Translations under genes and position numbers: made by a program
Shown here: positions 1 through 11,225 of the stretch, in pieces
Layout: every line of letters starts with the position of its first letter
How positions within the stretch are numbered: position 1 is the first letter of the stretch
NCBI GenBank assembly: GCA_030562195.1
Contig: CM060202.1
Coordinates: 28,134,317 to 28,198,316, forward strand
Direction of reading: 5' to 3'
Length of the DNA stretch: 64,000 nt
From: Nipponacmea schrenckii
Taxonomy: Eukaryota > Mollusca > Gastropoda > Lottiidae
Notes under the pieces: model-generated
The model's input: only the letters and a program-made list of their open reading frames with translations
Databases searched by the model: none
Told to the model about the DNA's origin: nothing

Positions 1-1999
1 TCTATTAATTCTACATATTTTTGTGATTTTCCTTAACAGTTTCAAAAATGAAAAATAATTTTAAAAAAATCTGACAAAACTTTTCATAACATTCTTCACA
101 GAACAATAACTAAAATATAACCTTATTAATATCATACTTTCAGTGAGCCTGATTCACCCTCACCCCCTCAGCCTCAGAATAGTCATGTGATATCCTGACA
201 CTCCCAAAATGTTGTTAAATTTATTTTTTCATTTAGCTAATCATTCCAACCCCAGCCATACTAGGTTGGCTCCATGGTAGTGACTGTTACACTTCCATCA
301 ATTCATATTTATACAGTTCTGAATATCAATCCAAGATGATAAAATTTTCCTTAAACAGCTGACCACACCCAAGTTCCAGACCCCCAGGGGTTATAACACA
401 TCGGGTTGGAAACTAAGGCTGTGGGAATATCAATAGTTTGCTAAATTTACACTTATTTTGCTTTAAGCAAAAAGTGCCAATAAGTTTACATCATTTTCTA
501 TTTTTTCTGTGAAGAATGTAATGAATCAATTTCAAAATAAATATTTTTTAGTAACAACATAAGCACAAAAACTACAACTTATAAAAATATTTACGAAGCC
601 AATTTACAGAAAGGTGAATGCTCAATTTTTTTTAATTTTATTAATTTAAAGCAAAGAGACATCTTTGTCTTCACAAATATACATAATAGCCATTGAAATA
701 ATGAAGTGGATGAATGTTATTTAATTATTTTCAAGCATAAAATGCATAGCAAATTATTCATGCCTATATAAATTTTAAAAAAATAATAAAATTTCCAATT
801 TAGCAAATTAAATTCAAAACATGCTTAATTAGTTAAATATATTAAGTTTGATAAAAAACATTTCATAATCCATGTAAATAATAATACACCCTTTCATTAT
901 ACTGCAAATATTTAAAATAACCCCACAGGTTCGCTGTTAGAAACATTGTAACTGTAAGCCAATTGTTAACATATCAAACTTAGTGCTCTGATTGGTGATA
1001 TTAGGAGCCAATCAGATCTCTAGAACAAGACATGTGACAAGTTCCCAAAAACTTTCCCTAACAACAGACCTTAGTCTTAACAATCACAGCCCTGAATTAT
1101 TTAAATGAAAGCTTTCAGTAACCAGATGCACATAAAAATCTACAAATAAAACCCTTTACAATCCCTTTAAATATGTATAACTTGTCCAAGGATATAATTC
1201 CAGGAAATCTCTGCCACGGGGTGTATTGGTAACATGCGGCCAGAAAGCTATTGGATGATTTTGAAGGATATGGTGGGGTGGGGGAGGACGTAGAGGGGGG
1301 TGGAAGTATCAACGTAAGAAATATATTATTTCTTTTCAAAAGCCAAAGTGTCGAAATAATTTTCTGAATTTTTTTTCATTTTATCTTTTTCAAAAGTTCT
1401 GTCTTTTAATTCCTGGCAACATATTCTTGAAATGATCTTAGAACTAGGGTGTCCCAGGGTTTTCAAATTTAATCCTGTTTCTAAGTTTGTTTCCAGAATA
1501 CTTGGCCAGACTCCAGATGATACTTCCTAAGAGTATGGCTGAGAAGCATGAATGGTTATGGCTTTGTTAGTCTTCTTGTGCAGTCCAGCTAATCAGTGCT
1601 AATTAACTTAATTAATAAATTATTCGTTAACGATGTTCAAACATCATAGCAGGATTCCAATACTGATGAGATGATGTAAACACACTTTAACTTTCAAGTT
1701 TCCTCTGAGAATTGTGAAAAATCATGGAGAGGGTAACATAAATTTAATCTAATTTAGCAAAACGTTTTTCACAAAGAATGCTAAGAATGAGTTTATTAAA
1801 TATATTCAAGTTTCTTTTTGAAACAAGATTGATTTAAGGTTTGAATGTAGATGTTTGGCTAACATCTGAAGTGTGTTTTTCAGTGTTTTGACATAGATTT
1901 CAGTTTGAAAAAGAAGGATAATGTCGAAGATAAAGTGTGTTTATATAATGGACATGGCACAAGTTGTTAGAATGGGTAAAGCTAGAGTAGTCAACATAC
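1..1999 (-). other. Ten-m: Teneurin intron, downstream part (no exon seen)
   Basis: AT-rich sequence after the GTATGT donor of the YD exon. No teneurin-like reading frame was found in any frame, so the next exon lies beyond the window edge. Around 987-1016 there is a short inverted CTGATTGG..CCAATCAG pair. Nothing else is supported. Confidence 0.7.
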
Positions 2000-2322
2000 C
2001 AAGAGGGCCTTTTCCTTGTACTCTTCACCATGCGACACATGCATTGTCCCATGCCTGGCAAAGTTGGCGCCTACCCGCATTCGCTGTCCAATTTTTTCAA
2101 TGACTCTACTCTGACGTGATCGACCTTTACGACGAAGATAGAACCGCCATTCCATTCGATGCATATACGCATCAGGTACGATCACTTTACGTTTGAAATG
2201 CATTCTATGTTCGTTTTCCATTATAGGATGTCCACCAGTTTCTATGGCAACAGTTAGGTTGCTAGGGAACAATACTATGACAGCTCCATCTGGTAGATAC
2301 GTCACTTTTGTTTGAGTCGAAC
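2000..2322 (-). CDS. Ten-m: Teneurin exon: YD-repeat shell segment
   Basis: Encodes (G)STQTKVTYLPDGAVIVLF, PSNLTVAIETGGHPIMENEH, KVIVPDAYMHRMEWRFYLRR and EKIGQRMRVGANFARHG. It corresponds to the teneurin shell region ending in EWRFxxR..GRKLRVNG, after which the local sequence is less conserved than in vertebrates. Acceptor CTTTATAG (phase 1), donor GTATGT after CTCTTG (phase 0). NLT is a sequon. It is the last teneurin exon in the window; nothing exon-like is seen below it. Confidence 0.93.
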
Positions 2323-3534
2323 CTATAAAGAAAAAACACAAAATTATAAAATATTCCAAATGACTCAAAGAATTTCGAAACTCAAAAAACATTCTGCCTT
2401 CAAAATAAATGATAAAAGCTCTAGAAAACAAAATCAAATCCAATTTTAGCCAAGAAAAAGTTAATAATAAAATTGTTAAGAAAACTATAAAACAAAAAAA
2501 TTATTAAAAAACGTAGTTAATAGGGAGGGGCACAAAACAAAATCAGTTATTTCTTAAAAACAAAACAACAATAAACGAAAGAAAAAAGAAATGTGGATTC
2601 TAAACAAAATTAGGGAACTTATCAGCGAATGGTGGACGAGTGCGTCAAATGAAAATAACAAAATTTAAGCAAAACTTTTTATGAATGTCAGAAATATTTG
2701 ATTAAAATTTCATGCAAAGAGAAAGATTAAATTAAGTGGTTGCCATTTTAAGGTGCGAAATAGAAAAGAAAATATAAAAATATTGAAGCATGCAAATTTA
2801 GAGTATATATATATATAAATATTGGATAAAAATTTGAATAACTATTTCTAGATATATGTCAAGAGCGGCCCTAAAAGCGTCTAAAATTGGGTTAAAGCCA
2901 TGCCCCAGGGGTAGGGGAAATTACAAGTTCTTATCTACGAAAATAAAATTATACTTTTTACGACTAAAAATCGCTATGACAACGATGACAATTGTAAAAA
3001 TGTTAATGAAGCCTCTACAAGTAAATTCTAAAAATATTTCTTAGCCAAAATTGTTCTTCAAAATATTTTGGAATTAAAAAAAATAAAAAGACCGTAAATT
3101 CTATATTTGAAAGAAGAAAATGAAAAAATCTTTACAAAGTATTTGCTAGTAAGAACTTTGTATCTGCAAAAGCCATGAAAATTCTTTTGTCCTTTATAAG
3201 CCAATTCTTTTTCTAATTCAGAAGATTTATCATACTGTGGAGTCACTCAATTTTAGATTTATCTTAAGAAAGATACAAGTTCGTGGATATTCTTGAATCA
3301 GTACTTTTTTCCAGGTATTTTGATTGTGTTTATTGTCAATGTTATCTAATTGGTTTCTTGTAATTACTAATTAAAACACCAATCAAATACTGACCCTTCG
3401 AAAAATAAACCAACACAAAAAATACCGATTTCAAAGTCACAAGATAGTTGTAAATGATATATTTTTAAGTTTTAAATTTGAAAAAAAAGAATTTTCAATG
3501 GCAGAATGAAAAAAGGTGAACTGCAAGCACTTGC
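2323..3534 (-). other. Ten-m: Intron with GC donor (GC-AG type)
   Basis: The 1,212-bp intron begins GCAAGT on the minus strand and ends CTTTATAG. Its donor matches the known GC-AG consensus (G|GCAAGT). The only nearby GT (GTGCTT, three bases in) leaves a wrong phase, so the GC donor is required to give VMH-G-STQTK across the junction. Interior is AT-rich with no other feature. Confidence 0.75.
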
Positions 3535-4609
3535 CATGCATCACGGATTGCACGCTTCCATATGTAGCCATGGCAACCACATCACTGCTATCAGTAGTGA
3601 CATGAACAATGGAACCTGTAGTGTTGACATCTGTTGTTAGCTGAGTTATTTCCCCTGTTGGTTGGCTGATTTGAAGCAGACGTCCCTTATCATCATACTT
3701 GTACATGAAAACCTTTCCGTATGAGGTATGCTTTGATTCGAGTAATCCAGTACTGGCCATGTAGGTGAAGGTTGCCGTGGTATTGTCAGGAGCAGTGTAG
3801 CGATACAGTCGTCTCATATTATCCAATAATAAATCACATTTATCGCCACTAGGTGTCACTAGTTTCTCAACACGAGTGTCATATCTTCGCTTAACTTCAA
3901 TACTATTACCGGATGTGTCCTGAAACTTTCGTTAATTTTCCGTAAAAAGAATTCACATTATACGTAAAATTATACATGAACTGGCTTGTCATGATGTTGA
4001 TTGTATGTTTATGTTGCCCGTAGCGATTAAATATGTAATATTTCTTGAGTTTCAGGGGACACAACTTGATATTCACGATGAATATTCTGTTGAGGAAGTT
4101 CTGATACAATCGAGAAGATTCTCTGATTTCCCAAATCGGCAATGTGTAAGAATTCCGTCTGGAGTGACAGTGACTGAAGTTGGTGTACTAAACAAGGCTT
4201 GAGCAGCCAGTCTTTCCTTTGCATCATAACATTTACATGCTTTTTGACAATCGCATTTTGATTTGGTTCCAGCGAAATGATGAATTCTTCCATCTGTTGT
4301 CACGATTCGAACTCTGTTGATATGATGAGTGTCACTTTCAACGATGTATAAATCACCATGGGGACCAAAAGTAATGGTAGATGGAGACACTAAGGTCACA
4401 TGATCTGCAACATTAGAGGCTTGTTCATCATCGTTAAGCACACCAGCAGGTAAGAAACTGATTTGTCGTGGAGGACAATATACAGGTCGCCCGGCAACAG
4501 TTACTAACTTATAATCCTTGGTTAGTTTCAAGACTATTCCCTGATCAAGAATGTGCAGCGTGTCATCTAATGGATCTATTGACAATGCTGTCGGCCATTT
4601 AAGGCTTAC
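3535..4609 (-). CDS. Ten-m: Teneurin exon: NHL end and first YD repeats, with three +1 frame breaks
   Basis: A long exon (1,075 bp) starting VSLKWPTALSIDPLDDTLHI and ending in the YD shell segment TDSSDVVAMATYGSVQSVMH. It contains SKCDCQKACKCYD (the family CDC..C.CY loop), TPTSVTVTPDGIL, H-IADLGNQRIFS and YIFNRYGQHKHT, then SGNSIEVKRRYDTRVEKL. Homology runs without a gap through three frames: one extra base near 4147, one near 4038 and one near 3920. Net gain is +3, so the frame is restored, but read literally the exon stops soon after the first break. Acceptor TTTCAG (phase 0); donor is GC type, G|GCAAGT (phase 1). Most likely consensus errors, though a real lesion is possible. Confidence 0.92.
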
Positions 4610-4902
4610 CTGAAAGTAAGAACGAATTTGTCAATTTGTGAATCAAAGACAGCAGTTTACAGAGCATCAAACCTGTAGTTATTTCCCTTTAATAAGGAAA
4701 TCAAATACAAATGTTCGAGCATGGAGACCAAAAGTCAAATCAAATGCAGGGTATTCAAATTAACCGAAGAGAATTTTGTTGTTATGATATTGACTTGATC
4801 TCCTAAACCACCATTACCATGGTGATGGGTCAACCTTGTCATAGAAAAAAGATGGAATTTTCAAAGTCTATGTCAGAAAAAAGGGTTTTCTAAATCACTT
4901 AC

Positions 4903-5060
4903 ACTTTCAGCAGGTAGAATATCGTCACACGGCATCGGAGTCCATTTACGTAGCTGTTCTTGTGTACCAATCAGAGTATTAATTACGCCATCTGACGTGA
5001 TTCGTCTGATATTTGGCCCGTCTGCTATATAGATTACGCCATCTTTGTTAATTGCAATAC
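4903..5060 (-). CDS. Ten-m: Teneurin exon: NHL propeller blade
   Basis: Encodes (G)IAINKDGVIYIADGPNIRR followed by ITSDGVINTLIGTQEQLRK and PMPCDDILPAES. This aligns with GIAVDKNGLMYFVDxTMIRKVDQNGIISTLLGSN...LxCD. Acceptor TTCCAG (phase 1), donor GTAAGT after AGT (phase 0). The first base of the next exon also reads GTAAGC; the choice of junction is set by homology (PAES-VSLKWPT). Confidence 0.96.
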
Positions 5061-5454
5061 CTGGAATTGATCAGAAGTTAAAAATAAATGAACCAAACTG
5101 ACGTCAACTTTGAGTGTTTCTTCGTAAGGAAAGTAACTTTGACTAAATCAGTGGCTTGAAACCATACACCTGTACAGGTCAGGAAAAAAACTTGTAGAAA
5201 TTTGCCTTGAAAACTCTGGAGATTTAGTGATTTTTTTCAAAATTTGTAAATTTATGACTTTTGAAAGGTTGATCCTAATTGAAACGTCCAATCTTCTAGA
5301 AGTTGTGTCTAACTAGAAAATTACAGGACCAGTTTTTAAGGTTTGGTATTCTCTTTGTGATGTGTGTTTTGACTAAGATGGTATAAAGCCTTACTCTTTT
5401 CATTGTGATTATTAAACAAAATACAACTTATAATAAGAATTAAATCAAACCTAC
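5061..5454 (-). other. Ten-m: Teneurin intron, 394 bp
   Basis: Bounded by GTAGGT and TTCCAG. AT-rich; I see no gene, repeat or structured element in it. Confidence 0.9.
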
Positions 5455-5690
5455 CTTTAGGATATCTCAATCTTGCTAGCGTAGCAACAGTACCATCCCC
5501 ACAGAGATCAGCCTCTCCTGGGGTACATTCCTCTCCATTACCAGCCACAACTTCCATATTCTCCGTTAAATCTCGGACTGGACCCATGGTTTTCACTCGA
5601 ATTACTTTATGTGACATGAAATCGGAGATGTAGAGTTTACCGTCAACTGGACTCACAGTCATGTAGAACGTATAGGGAACATTTTTAGTG
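5455..5690 (-). CDS. Ten-m: Teneurin exon: NHL propeller blade
   Basis: Encodes TKNVPYTFYMTVSPVDGKLY, ISDFMSHKVIRVKTMGPVRD, EVVAGNGEECTPG, DLCGDGTVATLARLRYPKG. The blocks match LAxDPVxGxLYVSDTxxRRIYRxKSL, EVVAGTGEQC, CGDGGKAxxAxLxxPKG of teneurin NHL repeats. Acceptor ATTTCAG (phase 2), donor GTAGGT (phase 1). Two cysteine-containing loops typical of this blade are kept. Confidence 0.97.
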
Positions 5691-6951
5691 CTGAAATAAG
5701 AAAAGTTTGGGATTAAATATAAAAGAAAATCTATACTAATTGGTTTCTAAATGGACAAAAAACTTTCCACTTGTGTTGTGAAGAAAAATAGTGGTCATAA
5801 GTTTTGTACACAACCCTCATACAAACAAAGTTGTGGTTTACATTTGCTACTACTGACTAAACATAATTTGCAATTATATATCAAGAGAGAATTTAAACTT
5901 ATTGTTGTTTACTTTCAGTCTGCAAGATATTTAGACCTTCAGAATTTACCATTGAATACTTAACAAACTCCCTGTTTTTTTACCTATTTCCACAAGTTTT
6001 ATTTTCTTCATAATCATCTTGGCTGTTGAGAGATTAAATCTTTTCCTCTTGTATTTACATTGATGATACAAACTTTAATCTCAATTTGAATGTTCCAATG
6101 ACCGTAGATCCATTTAAAGTTTTGAAACATGTATCAAAAGGTGATAAAAGTACTTAACGATGATCAATTGCAAAAAAAAATATAAGCTCAAGAGAATTTG
6201 CTCAGAGCTCAAAAGAATATGCTTTAATCAAGTTAAAAGCAATTACAATACATCGTAAAGCTTTTTATCTCTGAGTCATGGGACCAAATACATCGGAAAA
6301 AGATTACAGAAAAAGATCTATGTTGCATGTTCACTTAAGATTTACGCCCCTATCTTTTGACTCGATATCAACAAAAGCTTTTAGAGAAATTGCAGTAAAT
6401 GTTTAAGTCTCTAGTGATTGGTTAATATCTCATAAAATATGGTGGATAAAAAGAACAAGTTGATCTGAAAATGTTAGAAGTTTTTATCTAAATGTTTCGT
6501 TTTACTGTTTATGGAAATATTACGGTGAAAGCCCAGGAAACATGATGACACTGGCATGAGATATTGGGCAATATCAGTATATTAAAAAAGTCTACAAACA
6601 TTATTTGGCAAGCTTTCAGGCAAGATAAATGACAATATAAATGTTGGTAAAAAGAAATATAACAGATGAGATAGAATTGAATATAAGAAATTGTAAAAAG
6701 CCTAATTATGGTAACATAAGTGAAATCAACAGCTAAAAGACTCCCTTAAAACTTATTGTCAATTCTCCACACAGAATTTTTAATTTCAAATTCTGTTCTG
6801 CAAGTATTAGTGGATGAAGGGTCAATTTCAAATTGTGTTCTGCAAGTATTATTGGATGAAGGGTCAATTTCAAATTCTGTTCTGCAAGTATTATTGGATG
6901 AAGGGGTGAATTTCGAACAAGGATAACTGAAGGTGAAGTTTAAATATTTAC
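5691..6951 (-). other. Ten-m: Teneurin intron, 1,261 bp
   Basis: Bounded by GTAAAT and TTTCAG. Contains the three-copy 42-bp repeat at 6781-6906; otherwise plain AT-rich sequence. Confidence 0.9.
6781..6906. repeat. Tandem repeat, 42 bp x 3
   Basis: Three near-identical 42-bp units built on TTTCAAATTCTGTTCTGCAA and TATTATTGGATGAAGGG. Lies in a teneurin intron close to an exon donor. Confidence 0.85.
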
Positions 6952-7204
6952 CTCATTTGTAGAATACTGGCAATCTCCTCCCTCTCTGGTGATAATTTAC
7001 GTATAAAATTGTAATCTCCTACATACAGACTTCCATCTAGACCACTAGCTAGTGCTACAGGAGCCAACAGTTTGTTATCCCTGGCCTTGCCATTACAGCC
7101 ATTACAATCCAACTGTCGTCTCTCTCCTGTACCAAGGATGTTGATTATCTTCTTGGGTTTCTCTTTCAGGTAGATATTGGTTCCATCTCCTTTATGTAAG
7201 ATAC
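6952..7204 (-). CDS. Ten-m: Teneurin exon: start of NHL propeller
   Basis: Encodes GILHKGDGTNIYLKEKP, then NILGTGERRQLDCNGCNGKA, NKLLAPVALASGLDGSLYVG and DYNFIRKLSPEREEIASIL. LLAPVALAxGxDGSLYVGDFNYIRR is the most conserved NHL block of teneurins. Acceptor ATTTCAG (phase 1), donor GTAAAT (phase 2). The 132-bp intron separating it from the preceding exon is the shortest in the gene. Confidence 0.97.
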
Positions 7205-7336
7205 CTGAAATATTTTTAAACAAAATAAGCCATGTGTACCCTCTAAATGTACAATTGTTGAGAAGATTGTTATGATGACTTCTGTCTTGCAGTGTCATTT
7301 ATAATCCTTTATTACAAGAAACAAAATATCACTTAC

Positions 7337-7477
7337 CCTCCTGAAAGTTATAGGTATGATGTATGTCTAGATTCCAGCCTCCAATCTCTGATGATGTCAG
7401 GTCGAAGCCGTTGAGGGTGGTGGATCGCGTTTCCCAGAATATATATTCACATCCTTGGTATTGGTAACCAACATTTA
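7337..7477 (-). CDS. Ten-m: Teneurin exon: plug-to-NHL connector
   Basis: Encodes NVGYQYQGCEYIFWETRSTT, LNGFDLTSSEIGGWNLDIHH and TYNFQEG. The pattern VGYEYxSC..xxWEKRTxxLxGxELDxSxxGGWxLDxHH is diagnostic for teneurins. Acceptor CTCCAG, donor GTAAGT, phase 1 on both sides. A truncated SINE copy lies in the 390-bp intron just upstream. Confidence 0.96.
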
Positions 7478-7583
7478 CTGGAGAAAAAAAACCAAGAACA
7501 ACGCGTTAGCTGTATTACCACAATATGAAGAAGACATGACACAAGTACTCACCATTTGACCCTAATATGAAAACTTAAATTAA

Positions 7584-7803
7584 ATGAATGGAGTTTTAAG
7601 TCCTAATCTTCTGCACCTTAAAGGCTAATGAACACAGGTCAACCATGCATGGTGCAATGCATTAGCTTACTCTTTTTGCTATTTCCAACTGTCAAGGGAT
7701 CTTCAGCATGCACAGCCTGTAGCAAATGAGGCCTTGGTTTATTGTCCCATCCCTACAGCTTTTTCCATGTCAGCCCCTTTGACCTGCATCACTGACAGGG
7801 TCA
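7584..7803 (-). mobile_element. tRNA-derived SINE, 5'-truncated copy
   Basis: On the + strand it starts ATGAATGGAGTTTTAAGTCC and continues through TTCTGCACCTTA, GGGATCTTCAGCATGCACAG and GACCTGCATCACTGACAGGG. These blocks recur in the other SINE copies. The tRNA-like head that would sit at the high end is missing. It fills most of the 390-bp intron between two plug-region exons. Confidence 0.75.
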
Positions 7804-7867
7804 CTTTTTTAGACTCTCTAAAGATTACTCTGATCCCTTACACCCTCAAGAACGGCTGACAACTTAC

Positions 7868-8135
7868 CTCTAGCAGTTACAATACCATAAACTTTCTGAT
7901 TAAAAACATTCTTCCTATTCCAGGAGTAGGTATATTTCAAGTTGGGGTCTGCTTCAAACACTTTCTCTGTCACTACACCGTCCACAGACACCTTCAGATG
8001 GACCAAGGAGAGAAGTTTGGGAATGGTGGCAGGGGTCATCTGGATGAGAATCAAGGACATGTACCCTGGGGATTCACTACTGTGGTAGACAAGATGGACG
8101 TCTGTTCCTGAGATGGGAAGGCTTTCTTGAAGAAC
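7868..8135 (-). CDS. Ten-m: Teneurin exon: FN-plug region
   Basis: Begins VLQESLPISGTDVHLVYHSS and includes SPGYMSLILIQMTPATIPKL, YSWNRKNVFNQKVYGIV. This matches teneurin VLQETIPIPGTDLxLxYLSSRAAGYKS, followed by the conserved FxWDKTDAYNQKVYG. Acceptor TTTCCAG (phase 0), donor GTAAGT (phase 1). The segment plugs the YD shell in known structures. Confidence 0.96.
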
Positions 8136-8582
8136 CTGGAAAAATTATAATGTGATCAAGAAAGAGAACTATATGATGACTCTATCCATCATCCTCAAAT
8201 TGATACAAACACTGGACTTAGTTCTAAATGGATTCTTAAGATGTTTTCTAAATTTTCTAAATATATAAGGGACACTGGGACAGATGCATAAATAGTTCTG
8301 ACATACAAACCAGCTAGAAAACCTCTTAAAAGCTAACTGTAAGTAAAATCATATTTTTTAGAAAAAAATGACTCCTTTTCCATCCCAATCTTGGTTTTTC
8401 AATTTTTCGTTATTTTTTATAAATAAATTACAAACCTAACTCTCAGAAGATCAAGTAATCCCACAATCGTTCCTTATTTTTCATATCCAGTGATATTCTG
8501 GCCCAAAATTATTTTTGAATTTTTTGAGAGACCATTCCTTGCGGCTTAATGACATGAAATTCATTTTGAGGGATGTGCGTAC
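8136..8582 (-). other. Ten-m: Teneurin intron, 447 bp
   Basis: Bounded by GTACGC and TTTCCAG. AT-rich; nothing else seen. Confidence 0.9.
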
Positions 8583-8862
8583 CTGTGACTCTGGAATAAT
8601 GGTGCTTCTTTCAGGACAGGCGCCAAGTTGTGTATGTTGCCATGTCGACAATACAACAGGTCTTAGAAGGTAGTGCTTATGTTCAACGCTGCACAGTGCA
8701 GGATCAGCCATCGATTCAGGTTCATTTCGTAATGTCATGACAACTGTATCCATAGTGATGATCTGATTCCATGGTACCAACACACTGGCTGTTTTGGTAG
8801 CGAAGGGCTGGCGAATAAATTCCAGTTTGACTGAACCACCTCCATTTACCAAAATATCAAAA
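8583..8862 (-). CDS. Ten-m: Teneurin exon: transthyretin-like to FN-plug region
   Basis: Encodes FDILVNGGGSVKLEFIRQPF, a block with VLVPWNQIITMDTVVM, and ends in STIIPESQ. It matches teneurin FDLVANGGxSLTLxFERxPF, WxPWNxFxxMDTLVM and PIVPETQ. Acceptor ATTTCAG (phase 2), donor GTACGC after CAG (phase 0). The upstream part of the open frame (MYFS) is intron. Confidence 0.96.
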
Positions 8863-9505
8863 CTGAAATACAAAGGTCAAGGTCATAGGTTTGAGTCAAA
8901 GGTCATTTTATCTGTTATAAATTTTCATCGTAAGAGCTTGTCATTTCCATTATTATTCTAATTTCAAATCAAAATATCTTATGCCTAAAGTTTAAACAAG
9001 TCATTTTAGACAGACATGACTGGTATATATGGCCACATCAACAGCCCTGGCCTAAACTCACTAATAACTACACACAAACATTTAGTTGATAAAAATCAGA
9101 AATTTAATCAAAATCAATTTCATTTATGTTCATTTTACGATTAATAACAAGTTTTTATGTGATTTTTATAATGCCCTGTTTAATTTAGTTTGAGGGCTAT
9201 AACACAGCCTGGTGATGTCATACAGACATGGCAATATTGATTGGCCCAGCTAGCTTCGCTCTTTTTATTGTCAACTTCATTTAAAGACTACACATAATAA
9301 TAATAGCTTCCTAATTTTTATAACCAGACAATTGGACAATTTAAGTGTCAATCAAGGCTGCAGGAGTGTTGATTTAGAAACATTTACCAGTCTTTTCTAA
9401 AATATAACCCCCAAAAATTGTTGAATTTGAACAAAAAATTCATTATAAGCATTCTTAATTTACATCATTAGATATATCAAATCAAAAATTAAAACTTTTA
9501 CTTAC
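8863..9505 (-). other. Ten-m: Teneurin intron, 643 bp
   Basis: Bounded by GTAAGT and ATTTCAG. No gene or repeat recognised. Confidence 0.9.
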
Positions 9506-9625
9506 ACGCCCTCTTCTCTGGTCAGTGTATATCCATAAAGAGGCTGTGTTACCACGCCAACTCGAACACTTATTAATGGTGTACCATCTTTCGTTGTTAC
9601 CCGACCACGAATAACAGACACTTGC
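9506..9625 (-). CDS. Ten-m: Teneurin exon: transthyretin-like domain strand block
   Basis: Encodes [20 protein letters not shown] followed by [19 protein letters not shown]. This aligns with the family block VSVIRGQVVTxDGTPLxGVxV..PxYGYTxTRxDG. Acceptor TTTTCAG, donor GTAAGT, phase 2 on both sides (120 bp, symmetrical). In the solved teneurin structures this small beta domain sits between the EGF stalk and the shell/propeller. Confidence 0.96.
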
Positions 9626-9731
9626 CTGAAAAATAGCAAATGTATATTTAATATATTAATATATTAAATGACTTTCATATGTGATCTTCAGACAATTGAC
9701 CTATTTCAGCCTGTATAGAACAAATGTCCAT

Positions 9732-9949
9732 GTTTAAAGCCAATTTCAAAATATTTGTTTAAAGACAATGTGTCTATTAGGGATTTATACATTAAAATTT
9801 AATAGTTAAATACAGGATACATTGTTTGGTTTAATTTTAAAGCTTTGCTAAGCTATCACTAAAAAGCCAAACGTTCTGAGATCTAGGGAATATCTGGATT
9901 GGGTTTATACATATTGGTTGTTATATGTTGAATTCCATCAATGATGTCT
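9732..9949. repeat. Direct repeat, copy 1 (about 218 bp)
   Basis: From TTTAAAGCCAATTTCAAAAT through AAGCCAAACGTTCTGAGATC to GTTGAATTCCATCAATG. A second copy starts 419 bp downstream; the pair differs by a few substitutions and small indels. About 200 bp of unrelated sequence separates the copies. Confidence 0.85.
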
Positions 9950-10150
9950 TTTGCGTCGTTTACCAGACGCTTTTATTCTCAAACTGAATGGAATCGTCGC
10001 TGGCTCACTTTTTTTTAAAATTCCGAATATTTTTTTATTGTGGCTTTTTAAAATTTGGTAAAGTGTGGGATGCATACTTATTTAACTAATAGTCAATATG
10101 AAACACAAATATAAGCCGTAGGACGAGTGTATTCTAACGCCTATTATCCC

Positions 10151-10371
10151 TTTAAAGCCAATTTCAAAATATTTGTTTAAAGACGTGTGTCTTTGGGAAA
10201 TTAACAATGGAAAGTTTTTTAGTTAAATACAGGATACATTCTTTGGTTTTATTTTTGTAGCTTTTGCTAAGCTATCACTAAAAAGCCAAACGTTCTCGAG
10301 ATCTATAATATCTGGATTGGGTTTTATACATATTGGTTGTTATATGTTGAATTCCTATCAATGTTGTCTTC
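10151..10371. repeat. Direct repeat, copy 2 (about 220 bp)
   Basis: Second copy of the 9732-9949 sequence. Two direct repeats of LTR-like length around a 200-bp centre resemble a TRIM (terminal-repeat retrotransposon in miniature), but no TG..CA ends or primer-binding site are evident, so a segmental duplication is equally possible. Confidence 0.8.
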
Positions 10372-11225
10372 CCTCGTTAGGTGCAAATATACGTTACTCT
10401 ATTCTTAACTTCATCTTGAAACAAAGAGTTTTAAAATACACCACAATAATAAAGAGAAGACCACTCCTCTGTTGACTATATTCCTGATGGGTTCACAAGT
10501 TTTTTACCTCATGTTTCAAACATCTGGCAAAATTAATTTCTTTACCACAAATTCAAAATCACAAGGCGAGATCTAAAATCTGATCAATTTCATATCAAAC
10601 CCTGTTCACCTTAAAATAAAACTTTTACGACCTACTCATCAGCATTCAATTCTTCTAATGAAGAAAGATTTAATTAAAGACAAGACCTGAACTCATAGCA
10701 CCAAATAACTTGTTTCTGAATCAGACAGTCATTCAACAACCCTTTCTAATTACTAAAACTATAAATCTCTCTGCTGCCACAAATGTCTTTCTCATTCCTT
10801 TGTCATTCTATGACTTTCAGGGTCACTTCGACCCAAGGCTAATTGCATAAAAAATATCGAATGCATTAAAGAATAATTTGCAGACTGTAAGATGAAGACT
10901 GACAGAAAAAACACAGCAGAAATATCTTTTTTTCAAAAGATAACATTCTTTGAACCATCTCAAGAAAATGCATTTCATATTTCCTTAATGTGTTTTGTAT
11001 TTTCTTCACTTTCAAAAATATGCCAATAATTCTGCTCTAAAAACAAAAACAAAAACAGAATGTATTTGAAATATCTGAAAAAGCACTTAGATGAATTTTT
11101 TCTACTTTTTTCAGTCAAGCTGTTGCACTAATTTAATTATATTGGAAAATTTTCATGCTATATACTTCTACATTCATAATGTTAGGTCATTATTCCATAA
11201 GTTCCACATATCCTGACAGGAATTC

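Noticed and set aside
1..1999. Teneurin C-terminal (Tox-GHH/TCAP) region inside the window
   Set aside because: No matching frame was found; the gene runs off the low-coordinate edge within the YD shell.
3526..3531. GT donor (GGCAA|GTGCTT) for exon 3535-4609
   Set aside because: It leaves two bases, while the next exon needs one, and GTGCTT is a poor donor; the GC donor fits both phase and consensus.
3919..3926. Apparent splice acceptor GTTTCAG|GAC that would start a separate exon at 3919
   Set aside because: Teneurin homology continues through it without a gap once one extra G is skipped, and no matching donor lies upstream; a gene predictor would probably use it falsely.
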